A stretch of DNA of 64,000 nt from Plantago ovata (taxonomy: Eukaryota > Streptophyta > Magnoliopsida > Lamiales > Plantaginaceae): positions 86,972,753 through 87,036,752 of the forward strand of contig CM051456.1 of the NCBI GenBank assembly GCA_028274465.1. The letters run 5' to 3'. The notes under the pieces are model-generated. The model had not been told where the DNA came from and made no database searches. It worked only from the letters and a program-made list of their open reading frames with translations. Shown here in pieces: positions 44,383 through 54,901 of the stretch (position 1 is its first letter; every line of letters begins with the position of its first letter). The translations under genes and the position numbers were made by a program.

Positions 44383-46033
44383 TGTTGGTCCCTTTAAACA
44401 ACAAGAAAAGACTAGAGGGGGGGGGGGTGAAAAGTCTTTTCAAACTTTTGTCGTTTAAAACTTTCTCAGCAAGTGCTTATTACTTTTCAGTAATGAGTTT
44501 GCTGATACTTAACATTCTCAGCAAGCGTAAGTTACTTTTCAGTAGCTTGGTTTGCTGATACTTAAAATCAGAGAGCGGAAGTCTTTGATACAATAAGTGC
44601 TCTTTCAGTAAGTAAAGGTTTCAGCAAGTTATGTGAGTGACTGTGTACAGACAAATATGATTTGCTGAAAACTAAGTACAGTAAGTAAATCACACAAACA
44701 CTTTTATAGTGGTATCTCAGAGTGGCGTAATCTCTCAACTAATCCACTCTGTCCTTTCTAGGAATGAATCCACTAAGATATGATTGAGGTTCCTTACAAT
44801 CTCCTATCTAGAGCGATTCAACAGAAACCAAAGCACACTTGCTTTGTCTCCAACCTAATCTAGAGAACGTAACCTTGTTCTCCACCAAACTTGGTACTTT
44901 TAATCAGCAACACTATGCTCGATTAAGTTCCCCCTGAATATCACGCCTGAAAGGGTGTATTTTCAGTTAGAGAGTTTTGGGGTGAGATAACTTAATTATA
45001 ACTTATTCAGTTACAACAAGTAATCTAAGAAACACAACTTTGAGTAGTTTGCAGTGAACAAGTTTGATTGTTTCTGGTGTCAAGACTTGTTCTTGTTTGA
45101 AAGAAAGAACTCTTAACTAATTTCTTAGCTGAGTTTGTTCTACTTCTTCACAAGTAGCTTTTTCAATCTTTAAGTCTTGGAACGGATCAATGGCAGTATA
45201 GAGAGTTTGAAGGTATGTGAGTTTAAGCACAAGTGAGAGTTTGATCACGTTGTTGACACACTTCAACTCTTTGCCGGATGACCTCTATTTATAGTGCAAG
45301 TAAGGAGCCGTTTGAATTTTAAATTTCAAGGCTTTTGATCCTTAAGATGTCACTATCTTGCTTTTGTACTTTCAGCAGCGTCCTTGTTTGTCTTCTATTC
45401 TTCATGTCCTTTGCGTGTAAGCTTTGTATTTAATGCTTATTTGAATAGAATTCAAACAGTAACATTGGAGCGCAAATTCAAGTACTTTCAGTAAGAGGTC
45501 ACATATGTTCCATCAGCAAGTGGTTAGTCTCAGTTTCAGCAAGCACAACCTACTATGTCTTTCAGATTTTCACTTATGCAATGCTGTTGCTGAAGTTTCC
45601 ACTTTCTGAGCAACACGTGCCTTTGTAGATACCAGTGTTCAGCAATCTTCTAGTCTTCAGATCTTCGAATTCTTCAAGTCTTCAGATCTTCAATAATTTT
45701 CAAGATTCTGAGCGGTTTCTAAATGCTTCAACAGTTTGTTTGTAAAAACAAAGTACATCGTCAGCAAATGCTTCAATAGGTTATTTTCTTTTCAGAAAAT
45801 AAGATACATCATAAACTAAAGCTTCAATAAGTTATTTTCTTTTCAGAAAATAAAATACATCGTAAGCGGTAAAAACCATCTTAACTAACACCTAATCTAA
45901 GTCTTCAGCAAACGTTCCTCTTTTACAATGTCCTTAAAATTCTAAATTCCTATGGACCTTAAGAGTACTAGTTACTGGACTTTCCTTAATTTAGCATGGT
46001 TAATTGCTCATCAAAATTACAAGTTTCCTAACA
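44383..46033 (-). repeat. Element C 5' LTR
   Basis: 1651 bp, uninterrupted, from TGTTGGTCCC to CCTAACA on the + strand. TATA box at 45285-45293 (CTATTTATA on +). G run near the start of the + strand reading is longer (11) than in the partner (9). Target duplication TGAGT follows at 46034-46038. Confidence 0.93.
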
Positions 46034-46038
46034 TGAGT

Positions 46039-46907
46039 ATTGTACTTCAAAAGGCATACAACATCAGTTATCCTCAGTAAGGACACCCCAACAAAACGGT
46101 GTTGCTGAAAGGAAGAATCGCACCCTAAAAGAAGCCGCAAGAACAATGCTTGCTGACACTGAAATAAGTGAGGCTTACTGGGTTGAAGCGATTAATACCG
46201 CCTGTTACACTCAAAACAGATGTCTGATTACTAAGGAATACAACAAAACTCCTTATGAGTTATTTGTTGGAAGACCTCCTAATATCACTCATCTAAGAGT
46301 ATTTGGTTGTAAGTGTTTCGTTCTTAACAACGGTAGAGAATACCTAAGAACATTTCAACCAAAGGCAGACGAAGCGATATTTCTTGGTTACTCCTTGCAT
46401 AGTAAAGCTTATAGAGTTTACAACAAAAAGGCACAAAAGATCGAAGAATCAGTGCATGTTGTATTCTACGAAAAGTCACAAGGAGTGCCTACTGAAGAAG
46501 AAATATCAGAATGTATGAAGAAGTTAATCATACATGAGCAAAGAACTGAATCTGATGCTAGGAAAATCAAGTCAATTGAACTAAATGATGATTCTGACAA
46601 TGACTCTCCTCCCCCAAGTCATGAAAAGATAAATATAGTTCATGACAAAGAATTTCCAGCAAAAGATGCAGTTGCTCCGGATGTTGCTGAAACTATGCAA
46701 CCTCTTGTGCCTGCTGATGAGTTACCACAATCTAGCAATGCTGAACAAGCAATTGCTGATGAACCAATCTCAGCAGAGACACAACAAAATACCAGTAATA
46801 CTGAACAAGTATATGCTGAAGAGTCACATGCTGATGAGCAAACTTATCCAGATCCAAAGAGCAGAAAACATGTTAACAAATAGATTAGAGATCATCCCTC
46901 TACGGAT
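46039..46907 (+). pseudogene. Element A integrase, second part, and linker to RT
   Basis: Continues the integrase after insertion C: NGVAERKNRTLKEA, MLADTEISEAYWVEAINTACY, TPYELFVGRPPNITHLRVFGCKCF, FLGYSLHSKAYRVYN, then an acidic linker with DELPQSSNAEQ repeats. Standard copia integrase C-terminus. Broken fossil. Confidence 0.87.
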
Positions 46908-47623
46908 ATGATTGGTGATATTGACAAACGCCAAGTGACTAGATCCAAAGTATCAGCAGCTACTCATGGACTTGCTGAAGAAGCAAATGTCGTAGAACTA
47001 GAAGCTTTGTTCTCTTGCTTTGTTTCAGAAATTGAACCCAAGACCATAGAAGAAGCTCTAAAGCATTCTGAATGGATCAAGGCAATGCAAGAAGAACTAG
47101 ATCAATTTGAAAGGAACAAAGTCTGGAAACTTGTACCTCTTGATGAAGGCAAGAAAGCTATTGGTACAAAGTGGGTGTTCAGAAACAAGCTGAGTGAGTC
47201 TAGTGAAGTAACAAGGAACAAAGCACGTTTGGTTGCTCAAGGTTACTGTCAGACTGAAGGATTGGACTATGATGAGTCTTATGCACCAGTTGCAAGATTG
47301 GATGCAATTAGACTTTTCTTGGCCTTTGCTGCTCACAATGACTTCATTGTTTATCAAATGGATGTTAAAAGTGCATTCTTGAATGGTGAACTTGCTGAAG
47401 AAGTCTACTTGGAACAACCCACTGGCTTTGAACTTCCCTCAGAAACCAAGATGGTATACAAGCTTCAGAAAGCTGTATATGGTCTAAAGCAAGCACCTAG
47501 ATATTGGCATGATACCTTAGATAAGTTCTTGCTGGATAATGGTTTCAAGAAAGGTGAAGTTGACAAATCTTTGTTTACCATGAACCATGATGGTAAAATA
47601 CTCTTAGTTCCGATTTATGTGGA
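46908..47623 (+). CDS. Element A reverse transcriptase, first part
   Basis: [71 protein letters not shown] and [12 protein letters not shown]. It is cut within the catalytic YVDD codons by element F and resumes at 53039. Confidence 0.9.
47619..47623. repeat. Target site duplication of element F, left copy (GTGGA)
   Basis: GTGGA before TGATGAACG; second copy at 53034-53038. Confidence 0.9.
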
Positions 47624-47960
47624 TGATGAACGTGTATTTTACACCTTCATTCGAGTCTTTTTTCACCTATTTAGCTATCCTCTATGTTAATTTAGCTAAA
47701 TTATAGTGCATTTTATTAGAATAGTGTCACGTTTCCCTATAGTTTGCATTTTTCAGGTTTTAGGTGAAAAACGTGATTTTCCGGGCAATTATATTGAAGA
47801 GAACGAAGAATCAGTGTTTCGAGGACATTCGTGGAGTATCTAGAAGGTTCCGGATGGGATTTGAGGTCTAGGGGTCGAGTTTCAAGGCTTAAAGGTCACT
47901 AGAAGGCAAAAACCGAGTCCGAAAAGGAAAAGAAGACCTAAAACGCGTTTTCTGCCGACT

Positions 47961-48050
47961 GGAGCTCCCGGGCGGTTCGCCCGGGATGTGGGGCGGTTCA
48001 CCCCACACCATGCGGTTTGCCCGATGTTTGGGGCGACTCGCCCCACACCT
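47961..48050. repeat. GCGNNNCGC palindrome cluster, F LTR
   Basis: CCCGGGCGGTTCGCCCGGG is a long perfect-arm palindrome; GGGGCGGTTCACCCC and GGGGCGACTCGCCCC follow. Inverted relatives are at 49270-49375. Confidence 0.85.
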
Positions 48051-48060
48051 TCCGAACTCC

Positions 48061-48069
48061 TATATATAG
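48061..48069 (+). promoter_or_regulatory. TATA box of the F LTR
   Basis: TATATATAG, immediately downstream of the palindrome cluster. Confidence 0.6.
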
Positions 48070-48837
48070 TTGCAAGTTTCTCTACGTTTTTCACACTTTC
48101 TCAGACCTTTTTTATACCTTTTCACATAGTTTTAGATAGGAATTCTCCAGAGCCTGTTCTGGGAATTCTTAGCATAGGGGACTATTTTTTTTTTATCAAT
48201 TTGGAGGATTATCTTGCTTGTGAGTTTGCAATTCTTCGGAGATTGACAACCTTCGTCGGTAACATTGTATCTCACGATTTTTCTATTTATATTTATATCT
48301 TTCAACATGTTTTCATTCAATCTTGCTTTGATTTCTGTTGATTGCATGACATCTATGAGCAGCTAAATCTATCGTTGGTGATAGTACGTGATTTCTTAGC
48401 TAGGGTTCTTGATTATGCATGATGGTTGTAACGCGAATCAGACTTTGAGTTATTGCTTTATTTCTTTGATCTATCTAAACCCTCTATCTTCGTAGTGTTG
48501 AATTGAACGGAACACATTGGACAAATCATGATCTTAGATTTCTATGCAAAACGATCGGGTACTTCATGCATGATTAATAACCTGATGCTTTGAATGATCA
48601 TACTATCACTAACTTCCATTATTTTTGATAAGAAAAATCTGTGCTAAGTCGTTTTTTGAATTTATAGTTTAAGTTAAATTAGATAAAGCTAGTTATAGTC
48701 CTTAGAGATCGACACTCGAGGTTATTTTACTGCTACACTACGGTTCTCGTTGTAGTTGTGAATTGCCTTTGGCTAAAAACAAATTTATTTGATTAATTGA
48801 GTCTCACAAACTTTCGGTTCATCAAATTGGCGCCGCT

Positions 48838-48855
48838 GCCGGAGACTATATTCCT
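48838..48855 (+). other. Forward primer binding site of element F
   Basis: TGGCGCCGCTGCCGGAGA, a diverged Athila primer site. Confidence 0.8.
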
Positions 48856-48874
48856 TTTTTCTGTTTAGCTTATT

Positions 48875-49428
48875 CAATAACTCAAAGTCTAATTCGCGTT
48901 ACAACCATCATGCATAATTAAGAACCCTAGCTAAGAAATCACGTACTATCACCAACGATAGATTTAGCTACTCATAGATGTCATGCAATCAACAAAAATC
49001 AAAGCAAGATTGAATGAAAACATGTTGAAAGATATAAATATAAATAGAAAAATCGTGAGATACAATGTTACCGACGAAGGTTGTCAATCTCCGAAGAATT
49101 CCGAACTCATAAGCAAGATAATCCTCCAAATTGATAAGAAAAATAGTCTCCTATGCTAAGAATTCCCAGAACAGGCTTTGGAGAATTCCTATCTAAAACT
49201 ATGTGAAAAGGTATGAAAAAAGGTCTGAGAAAGTATGAAAAACGTAGAAATAGAAGCAACTATATATAGGAGTTCGGAACGCGTGGGGCGAGTCGCCCCA
49301 GACACCGGGCGAACCGCCGGGTGTGGGGCGAATCGCCCCACATCTCGGGCGAACCGCCCGGGAGCTCCAGTCAGCGGAAAACACGTTTTTGGTCTTCTTT
49401 TCCTTTTCGGACTCGGATTTTGCAAAGC
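48875..49428 (-). repeat. Inverted partial LTR inside F
   Basis: Reverse complement of the middle of the Ath-1 LTR (compare about 47905-48450), including the palindrome cluster and TATA region. Together with the 5' LTR it forms a large imperfect inverted repeat. Confidence 0.82.
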
Positions 49429-50497
49429 CTAAAACTATTCACCACTTCCTGAATGGCAGGACGAGGGTGGTCTAGAACAGATGACACTCAAACAATCAAA
49501 AGACAAAAAATTACAACTCGATTACAAACATTACATGAATTGAAAAACGAGACAAACACTTTGATAAACTGTTTTTTGGCTTTTTTTTGGATCCTTCCTT
49601 GCTTTTTTTGGGGTCTTTTTCTTTTTTTTTTTCTTTTCCAGATTTTTTTCTTTTTCCTGGAAATTTTCCTTTTTCTCGATATTTTTTCTTTTTTTTTTTT
49701 TTTTTTATAGCCAGCAGTAGCACAACGAAAAAGAAATTACAATGACACACAACGACCTCCCCAAACCTATTCGAAAGAATAAGTTGAAGCACAAACTTTA
49801 CGAAAAAGGAAAACAAACTCTCAACACTCAAAATATCGAAAAAACAAGTCTAATAATAGCGTAACCCCCTCCCCAAACCTATTCGAAAGAATAGGTTGGA
49901 AACAAAGGATCACACAATCTCACACTACCTCCTTCCTAGGCATTTAGCAATCTCAAAGCAAGGTGAAGACTTGTTGCCTCTTAGGTACATAATTACTCGG
50001 GAAATCAACCACAAGATCCTAACATGCATCATCCTATTATAAAGGCCTTCGTGAACCGCAATAGAGAAAACACCACTAAGTGATGTCGAGACTACCAAGC
50101 TTAACTAAGTGCAAACATAAACGTGACAAGCCAAGCGAGAAAAACCTCAAACAAATTCATAGAGATGAAGCATATGATTAATGTCATAACTAGTTAATCT
50201 ACCCAATAAAAAAGGTTCAAAAAAATTTGGCAATAAACTCCACACAAAAACATACGAAACTATACTAGGATGAATGTAGTGTATGCAACTAAATACTAAG
50301 AAAGCGGTAAACGTGCAAATGCAAACAAAATACAAGATACCATACTCAACATCATAAAGCCAAACAATACTAACATCATGGTTCACATCCCATTCCCCCC
50401 TCATGAAACTCAAGATAGTCCCTAGCAATAAGAGAATGAGGAAATAAAAAGTGATACTAGATGTTACCGAATGGTTTGGCCTCGGTCGGCTGAGTAT
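49429..50497 (-). other. Inverted 3' noncoding region inside F
   Basis: Reverse complement of the Ath-1 3' noncoding region (compare B 8091-9110): purine tract seen here as a T-rich stretch (49560-49730, including a T run of about 25 at 49680-49707), and two hairpin-plus-purine modules at about 49755-49785 and 49866-49899. No coding sequence. Confidence 0.8.
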
Positions 50498-51853
50498 TCA
50501 AGAATGGACTTCTGATTCAAGAGTACCTCCCCACGGTGGCCGCCATTCTCTTGGTCCGATGTAGCAAAGAGACCTAGGAAGCTTCAAAGATCTCACCATG
50601 GTGAATGGACTGGTTTGCTTTGCAAGTATATCCAATAAAGACTTCATCAATAGGAGGACATTCACTTTGACTTCATCGAGGTGCTTGTTTAGTGGTAACT
50701 CATGTGTATCTTGCTTGTCCAGCTTTCCACCTCGGAGGAGTAGATTCACCTCTTTGTGCTCAAGAACCTCAGTAGTAACGGAAGGAAGTGGCTTTGGATT
50801 GATGCGAATGTCTGCGAGTAAAGAAACAGGGGAGCTGGGGTCGTCCAGCTCCCCAGAACCGCCCCCCAGCTTACTGGTCATGGGAGGCAGTTCGCCCCCC
50901 GTGCTGGGCGAACCGCCCCCCACCTCCAGGGGGGCGTCGCCTTCCAATCTTTCCTCCTCTTCAACTTCTTGTACCTCTTCTACTTCCGCACAATTTAACA
51001 AGCTGAATTTTTCCGTAAGATGCTCAGTTACTTCAACTCCTTCAACAACTTGTGCTATACGAAGGTCATCTTCAACTTGCTCGGCATGTGCAATTTCATC
51101 TTCCTCACTGATATCTTCGACTTCAAAATACTCCTCGGATGAGCTTCCTGCTTCACCTCGATCTAGTTCCTTTCCGGTGATGTGAATTGGTATGACCTCA
51201 TCAAATTGTGCTGAACCTCTGGTGTACTTACGGAAGACTTCTTCTGCCACGTCAACCGTACATTCTGCAAGACCGTCGCTCAACCTATCCACTCTAAGTC
51301 GTTCCTCTTCACGAAGTCCACCAACGAAGTACCAAATCAACTCCTCATCTTCGAAATGGTGATGGGGGCACTCACGTTTATGCATCTCAAAACGTTCGTA
51401 GGCGTCACAAAACTGCTCATACTCTGCTTGCTCGAAATATTTGATCCTATCACGTAAGGCAATTGTCTCATGAGAAGGCATGAACCGCGCCAAGAACTCC
51501 TCTACTACTTGGCCCCAAGTTTTCAGCGATCCTTGTTCTAACCTTGCAATCCAACACTTCGGCTCATACCCAAAGGCAAAAGAAAATAATTTCCTGCACA
51601 ATTGGTCCTTAGTAAACCGTTCTGCTGGAATTCTTTCTATTTCATCCTCATAGGATCGAATGAAACTCCATGGGTTCATCCATACTCCATCTTCGTACCT
51701 TGGTAAGTACCTCACCATGGACTCCGTCACCTCATACCTCCTTAACTCATCTTCCAGGTATACGGATGATCCTCTCCTCACCTGCGAGAATTGGGGTGTC
51801 ATGCGAGCTCGCATGGACATCATACCTGTATTTCTGTAGTAAGAGTAACTCAA
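50498..51853 (-). CDS. Element F gag (inverted)
   Basis: 451-residue open stretch, the best-preserved Ath-1 gag in the window: MNPWSFIRSYEDEIERIP, LCRKLFSFAFGYEPKCWIARL, TWGQVVEEFLARFMPSHETIAL, CPHHHFEDEELIWYFVGGLR. After the gag core come an acidic stretch and a Gly/Pro-rich linker encoded by the palindrome cluster at 50830-50940. No zinc knuckle seen. The first in-frame ATG lies a little inside the open stretch, near GMMSMRARMTPQ. Confidence 0.82.
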   Translation of the reverse strand: MSYSYYRNTGMMSMRARMTPQFSQVRRGSSVYLEDELRRYEVTESMVRYLPRYEDGVWMNPWSFIRSYEDEIERIPAERFTKDQLCRKLFSFAFGYEPKCWIARLEQGSLKTWGQVVEEFLARFMPSHETIALRDRIKYFEQAEYEQFCDAYERFEMHKRECPHHHFEDEELIWYFVGGLREEERLRVDRLSDGLAECTVDVAEEVFRKYTRGSAQFDEVIPIHITGKELDRGEAGSSSEEYFEVEDISEEDEIAHAEQVEDDLRIAQVVEGVEVTEHLTEKFSLLNCAEVEEVQEVEEEERLEGDAPLEVGGGSPSTGGELPPMTSKLGGGSGELDDPSSPVSLLADIRINPKPLPSVTTEVLEHKEVNLLLRGGKLDKQDTHELPLNKHLDEVKVNVLLLMKSLLDILAKQTSPFTMVRSLKLPRSLCYIGPREWRPPWGGTLESEVHS

Positions 51854-52076
51854 AACAAAAAATTAGTTCTATTAGCGTAATCAAACACAATATAACCAAA
51901 AATTTCAAGAGCACAAACACGCAAGGTAACAAAGATAAGATTAGATGAATTTACTAACGAAGATAGAAGGAAAGAAATAGGGTAAGAAAGTGAAATTTCT
52001 AAGAGACAATCCAAGAGCTTATTCTAGGAATTGAATGCTGAAAATATAAATAAGTTAAAGAGAAAAAGGAGTATAG

Positions 52077-52094
52077 TCCCCGGCAACGGCGCCA
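52077..52094 (-). other. Inverted primer binding site of element F
   Basis: Reads TGGCGCCGTTGCCGGGGA on the - strand, facing the forward copy at 48838-48855. Confidence 0.88.
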
Positions 52095-52098
52095 ATTT

Positions 52099-52457
52099 GA
52101 GGAAAAGTCTTAACTTGGTGAACAACAGTAAGTCCTCAGTTTCATAGGTACGGGACAACCATTCGTATTTTAACATGTTTCATTACGTCGTCACTGACTA
52201 GGTCCAGGTAGAGAATGTTACGAGAGACTATCTTGTTTAACATAGTGCATATGTGAATGTGTATGAGTCAATCGAGGCATTCTTCAACCAATATCCATGT
52301 TATGATTTGTATGGTTTTTGTTCATAAGTTTTTGATAGATTCAATAGATTAGTTCATTTCATTTGGCATGAGACTCCATGTTTTGTGTTGCATTATTTTT
52401 TGCATTAGAGTCTAGCTTAGTTGCTTGAGGACAAACAAAGGTTCAGTTTGGGGAGTT
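52099..52457 (+). other. Forward 3' end region of F with polypurine tract
   Basis: Matches B from about 9231 to 9587 in the same orientation, ending in GGTTCAGTTTGGGGAGTT before the LTR. Confidence 0.82.
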
Positions 52458-53033
52458 TGATGAACGTGTAACATTGTATCTCACGATTTTTCTATTTATA
52501 TTTATATCTTTCAACATGTTTTCATTCAATCTTGCTTTGATTTCTGTTGATTGCATGACATCTATGAGTAGCTAAATCTATCGTTGTTGATAGTACGTGA
52601 TTTCTTAGCTAGGGTTCTTAATTATGCATGATGGTTGTAACGCGAATCAGACTTTGAGTTATTGCTTTATTTCTTTGATCTATCTAAGCCCTCTATCTTC
52701 GTAGTGTTGAATTGGATGGAACACATTGGACAATTCATGATCTTAGATTACTATGCAAAACGATCGGGTACTTCATGCATGATTATTAAATTGATGCTTT
52801 GAATGATCATACTATCACTAACTTCCATTATCTTTGATAAGAAAAATCTGTGCTAAGTCGTTTGTTGAATTTATAGTTTAAGTTAAATTAGATAAAGCTA
52901 GTTATAGTCCTTAGAGATCGACCCTCGAGGTTATTTTACTGCTACGCTACGGTTCTCGTTGTAGTTGTGAATTGCCTTTTGCTAAAAACAAATTTATTTG
53001 ATTAATTGAGTCTGACAAACTTTTGGTTCATCA
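52458..53033 (+). repeat. Element F 3' LTR (short form)
   Basis: Starts TGATGAACGTG and ends TTCATCA; about half the length of the 5' LTR and matching its 3' half, then GTGGA. Confidence 0.85.
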
Positions 53034-53038
53034 GTGGA

Positions 53039-53983
53039 TGACATAATATTTGGATCTAAGGACAAGCAACTTTGTGATGATTTTGCCAAACTCATGACAA
53101 AGAAATTTGAAATGAGTATGATGGGAAAATTGAATTACTTCCTAGGATTGCAAGTCAAGTAACTCAAAGATGGAATATTCATAAATCAAGCAAAGTATGC
53201 GAACGAAATCCTCATAAAGTTTAGGATCAAAGAGGAAGAAAAACCTGAAAAGATCCCTATGAGTGTTGGTACAAAATTGGGCTATACTAAAGAAGATAAA
53301 AGTGTTGAAGAACACAAGTATAGGAAGCTCATTGGTTCCTTGTTGTATTTAACAATACAAGTAGCCCTGACATTCAGTATGCTGTTTGTGTGTGTGCAAG
53401 ATTCCAATCTGATCCAAGAGAATCACACTACAAAAAGGCACTTAAAATACTGAAATATGTCAAAGGTACAGTCAATGTTGGATTATGGTATCCTAAAGAT
53501 TCTGGACATGAATTGGTTGGTTATTCTGATGCTGATCATGGAGGATCAACTCTTGATAGAAAAAGTACCTCTGGAACTTGTCAGTTTCTAGGTACTAGAT
53601 TAATATCATGGTTCAGCAAGAAGCAAACCAGTGTTGTCAATTCATCTACTGAATCGGAGTACATTGCGGCTGGTTGTTGCACAGTTCAAATCCTATGGAT
53701 TCAGCAACAATTAAAAGATTATGGTATTTCTGCAAAGAAAATACCAATCTTTTGCGATAATACAAGTGCTATTGCTATCACGCAAAATTCTAAGTTCCAC
53801 TCAAGGACAAAGCACATTGATATTAGACATCATTTTATTAGAGATCATGTGGAAAATGGAGATATTGAGGTTGTAAAAGTAGGTACTGATGATCAACTTG
53901 CTGATATCTTTACCAAGCCCCTACCAGATAATAGATTCGCAATGCTAAGGTATAACCTTGGATTGATTGAATTACCTGAATAA
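53039..53983 (+). pseudogene. Element A reverse transcriptase, second part, and RNase H
   Basis: Resumes the RT after F with [20 protein letters not shown], then the connection region and copia RNase [79 protein letters not shown]. Pol ends at 53983. Broken fossil. Confidence 0.9.
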
Positions 53984-54901
53984 GGGATACAATTGGAAGA
54001 TTGCTCAAACAGGCATTCAGCAAGCCAAAGTATGCTTAATTGAATAAAAGCTCCTCCCACTGATTTCTTCTAAAAAGAAATGATAGGTCACTACATGATT
54101 GCTGAAACAGGCATTCAGTAAGTAATTCCTTCAAAACAGGTATTTGTTAGGAAACTTGATCACTTGCTGAGACGGGCACTCAGTAAGAGAAAAACCTTAA
54201 AGATTGCTAAAACGGACATTCAAACAATCAAAGATACTGAAACAGGTATTCAAGTATCAAAGGAAAATTCTAAAACGGGAACTCAGAAAAGAGCAAACTC
54301 ACTTCTCAGATTTTACCAAAAGATATCTCAAGACAAAAAGAATTTACTGAGACAGGAACTCATAAATGTCTTTTAATTTAAGGAAATATGAGATATCTGA
54401 TTAAGGGGGAACTTTCAGCAAATAACAAGGCTGGTTACACAAATTCGCTGAAAAGATTCTTGTTTACTTCAGCAAGCAATCAAATCCCATAAATCTAGGT
54501 AAAATCAATTTGTGACGTTAATCGGGCACAGATAAACTAGCTAATAATCATGACATGAAATACAATCGTGGCCATTGATTTAAAGTATTTTTTTATCTGA
54601 CGGTTAATATTGCAAAGAGAAAGAGTGCTCTGACGGTTTTTGTTAGTGGGTCACTACGCATTTAATGCAAAGGCTCCACTAACGCTGTTGAATCTCTGAT
54701 TTACCCTTGCTGAGAACTCAAAATCGATTGAGCTTCTTGCACATCAGAGATACTATATAAACAAGGAGTTAGAGAAAGACAAAATTCTTTAACTCACATT
54801 TCCTTTCTCTGCAAATTTTTATAGCATGTGCCTGAATTCACTGTACCTCCGGTCAAAAAGCAAAGTAATCTTTTTCGTACATTTCTCACCCTATATAAGA
54901 A
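53984..54901 (+). repeat. Spacer between RNase H and third ORF in A, with CTGAAACAGG repeats
   Basis: Between about 54005 and 54375, variants of GCTGAAACAGGCATTCAGTAAG recur about eight times (near 54005, 54098, 54131, 54163, 54205, 54236, 54270, 54345). The rest of the spacer holds a second AAGGGGGAA tract (about 54402-54411) and a TATATAAA-like box near 54752, which could drive or precede a subgenomic RNA. Confidence 0.7.

Larger units (their letters stand above)
11584..46033 (-). mobile_element. Element C: Ty1/copia retrotransposon, same family as A, opposite orientation
   Basis: Reads on the - strand from 46033 to 11584: 5' LTR (44383-46033), initiator-Met primer site, gag, protease, integrase, RT, RNase H, spacer, third ORF, polypurine tract, 3' LTR (11584-22778, interrupted by D). 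Flanked by the 5-bp duplication TGAGT. Inserted in the integrase core of A. Without D and E it is about 15.6 kb. LTRs differ by about 2% by eye over 430 bases. The better preserved of the two Cop-A copies, but still a fossil with a few breaks besides the two insertions. Confidence 0.93.
47624..48834 (+). repeat. Element F 5' LTR
   Basis: 1211 bp, TGATGAACGTG to TTCATCA, related to the B LTR. Palindrome cluster at 47961-48050, ending about ten bases before the TATA box. Confidence 0.88.
47624..53033 (+). mobile_element. Element F: rearranged Athila-like element (family Ath-1) with inverted core
   Basis: Direct LTRs (47624-48834 and a shorter one at 52458-53033) and perfect GTGGA duplications frame a core that runs the other way. 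After a forward primer site and a short leader, about 48875-52098 is in reverse orientation: part of an LTR, the 3' noncoding region, gag, leader and a second primer site. Then forward 3' sequence and the second LTR follow. No protease, RT or integrase. The intact target duplication suggests that it inserted in rearranged form or was rearranged inside its LTRs later. Fossil. Confidence 0.87.
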
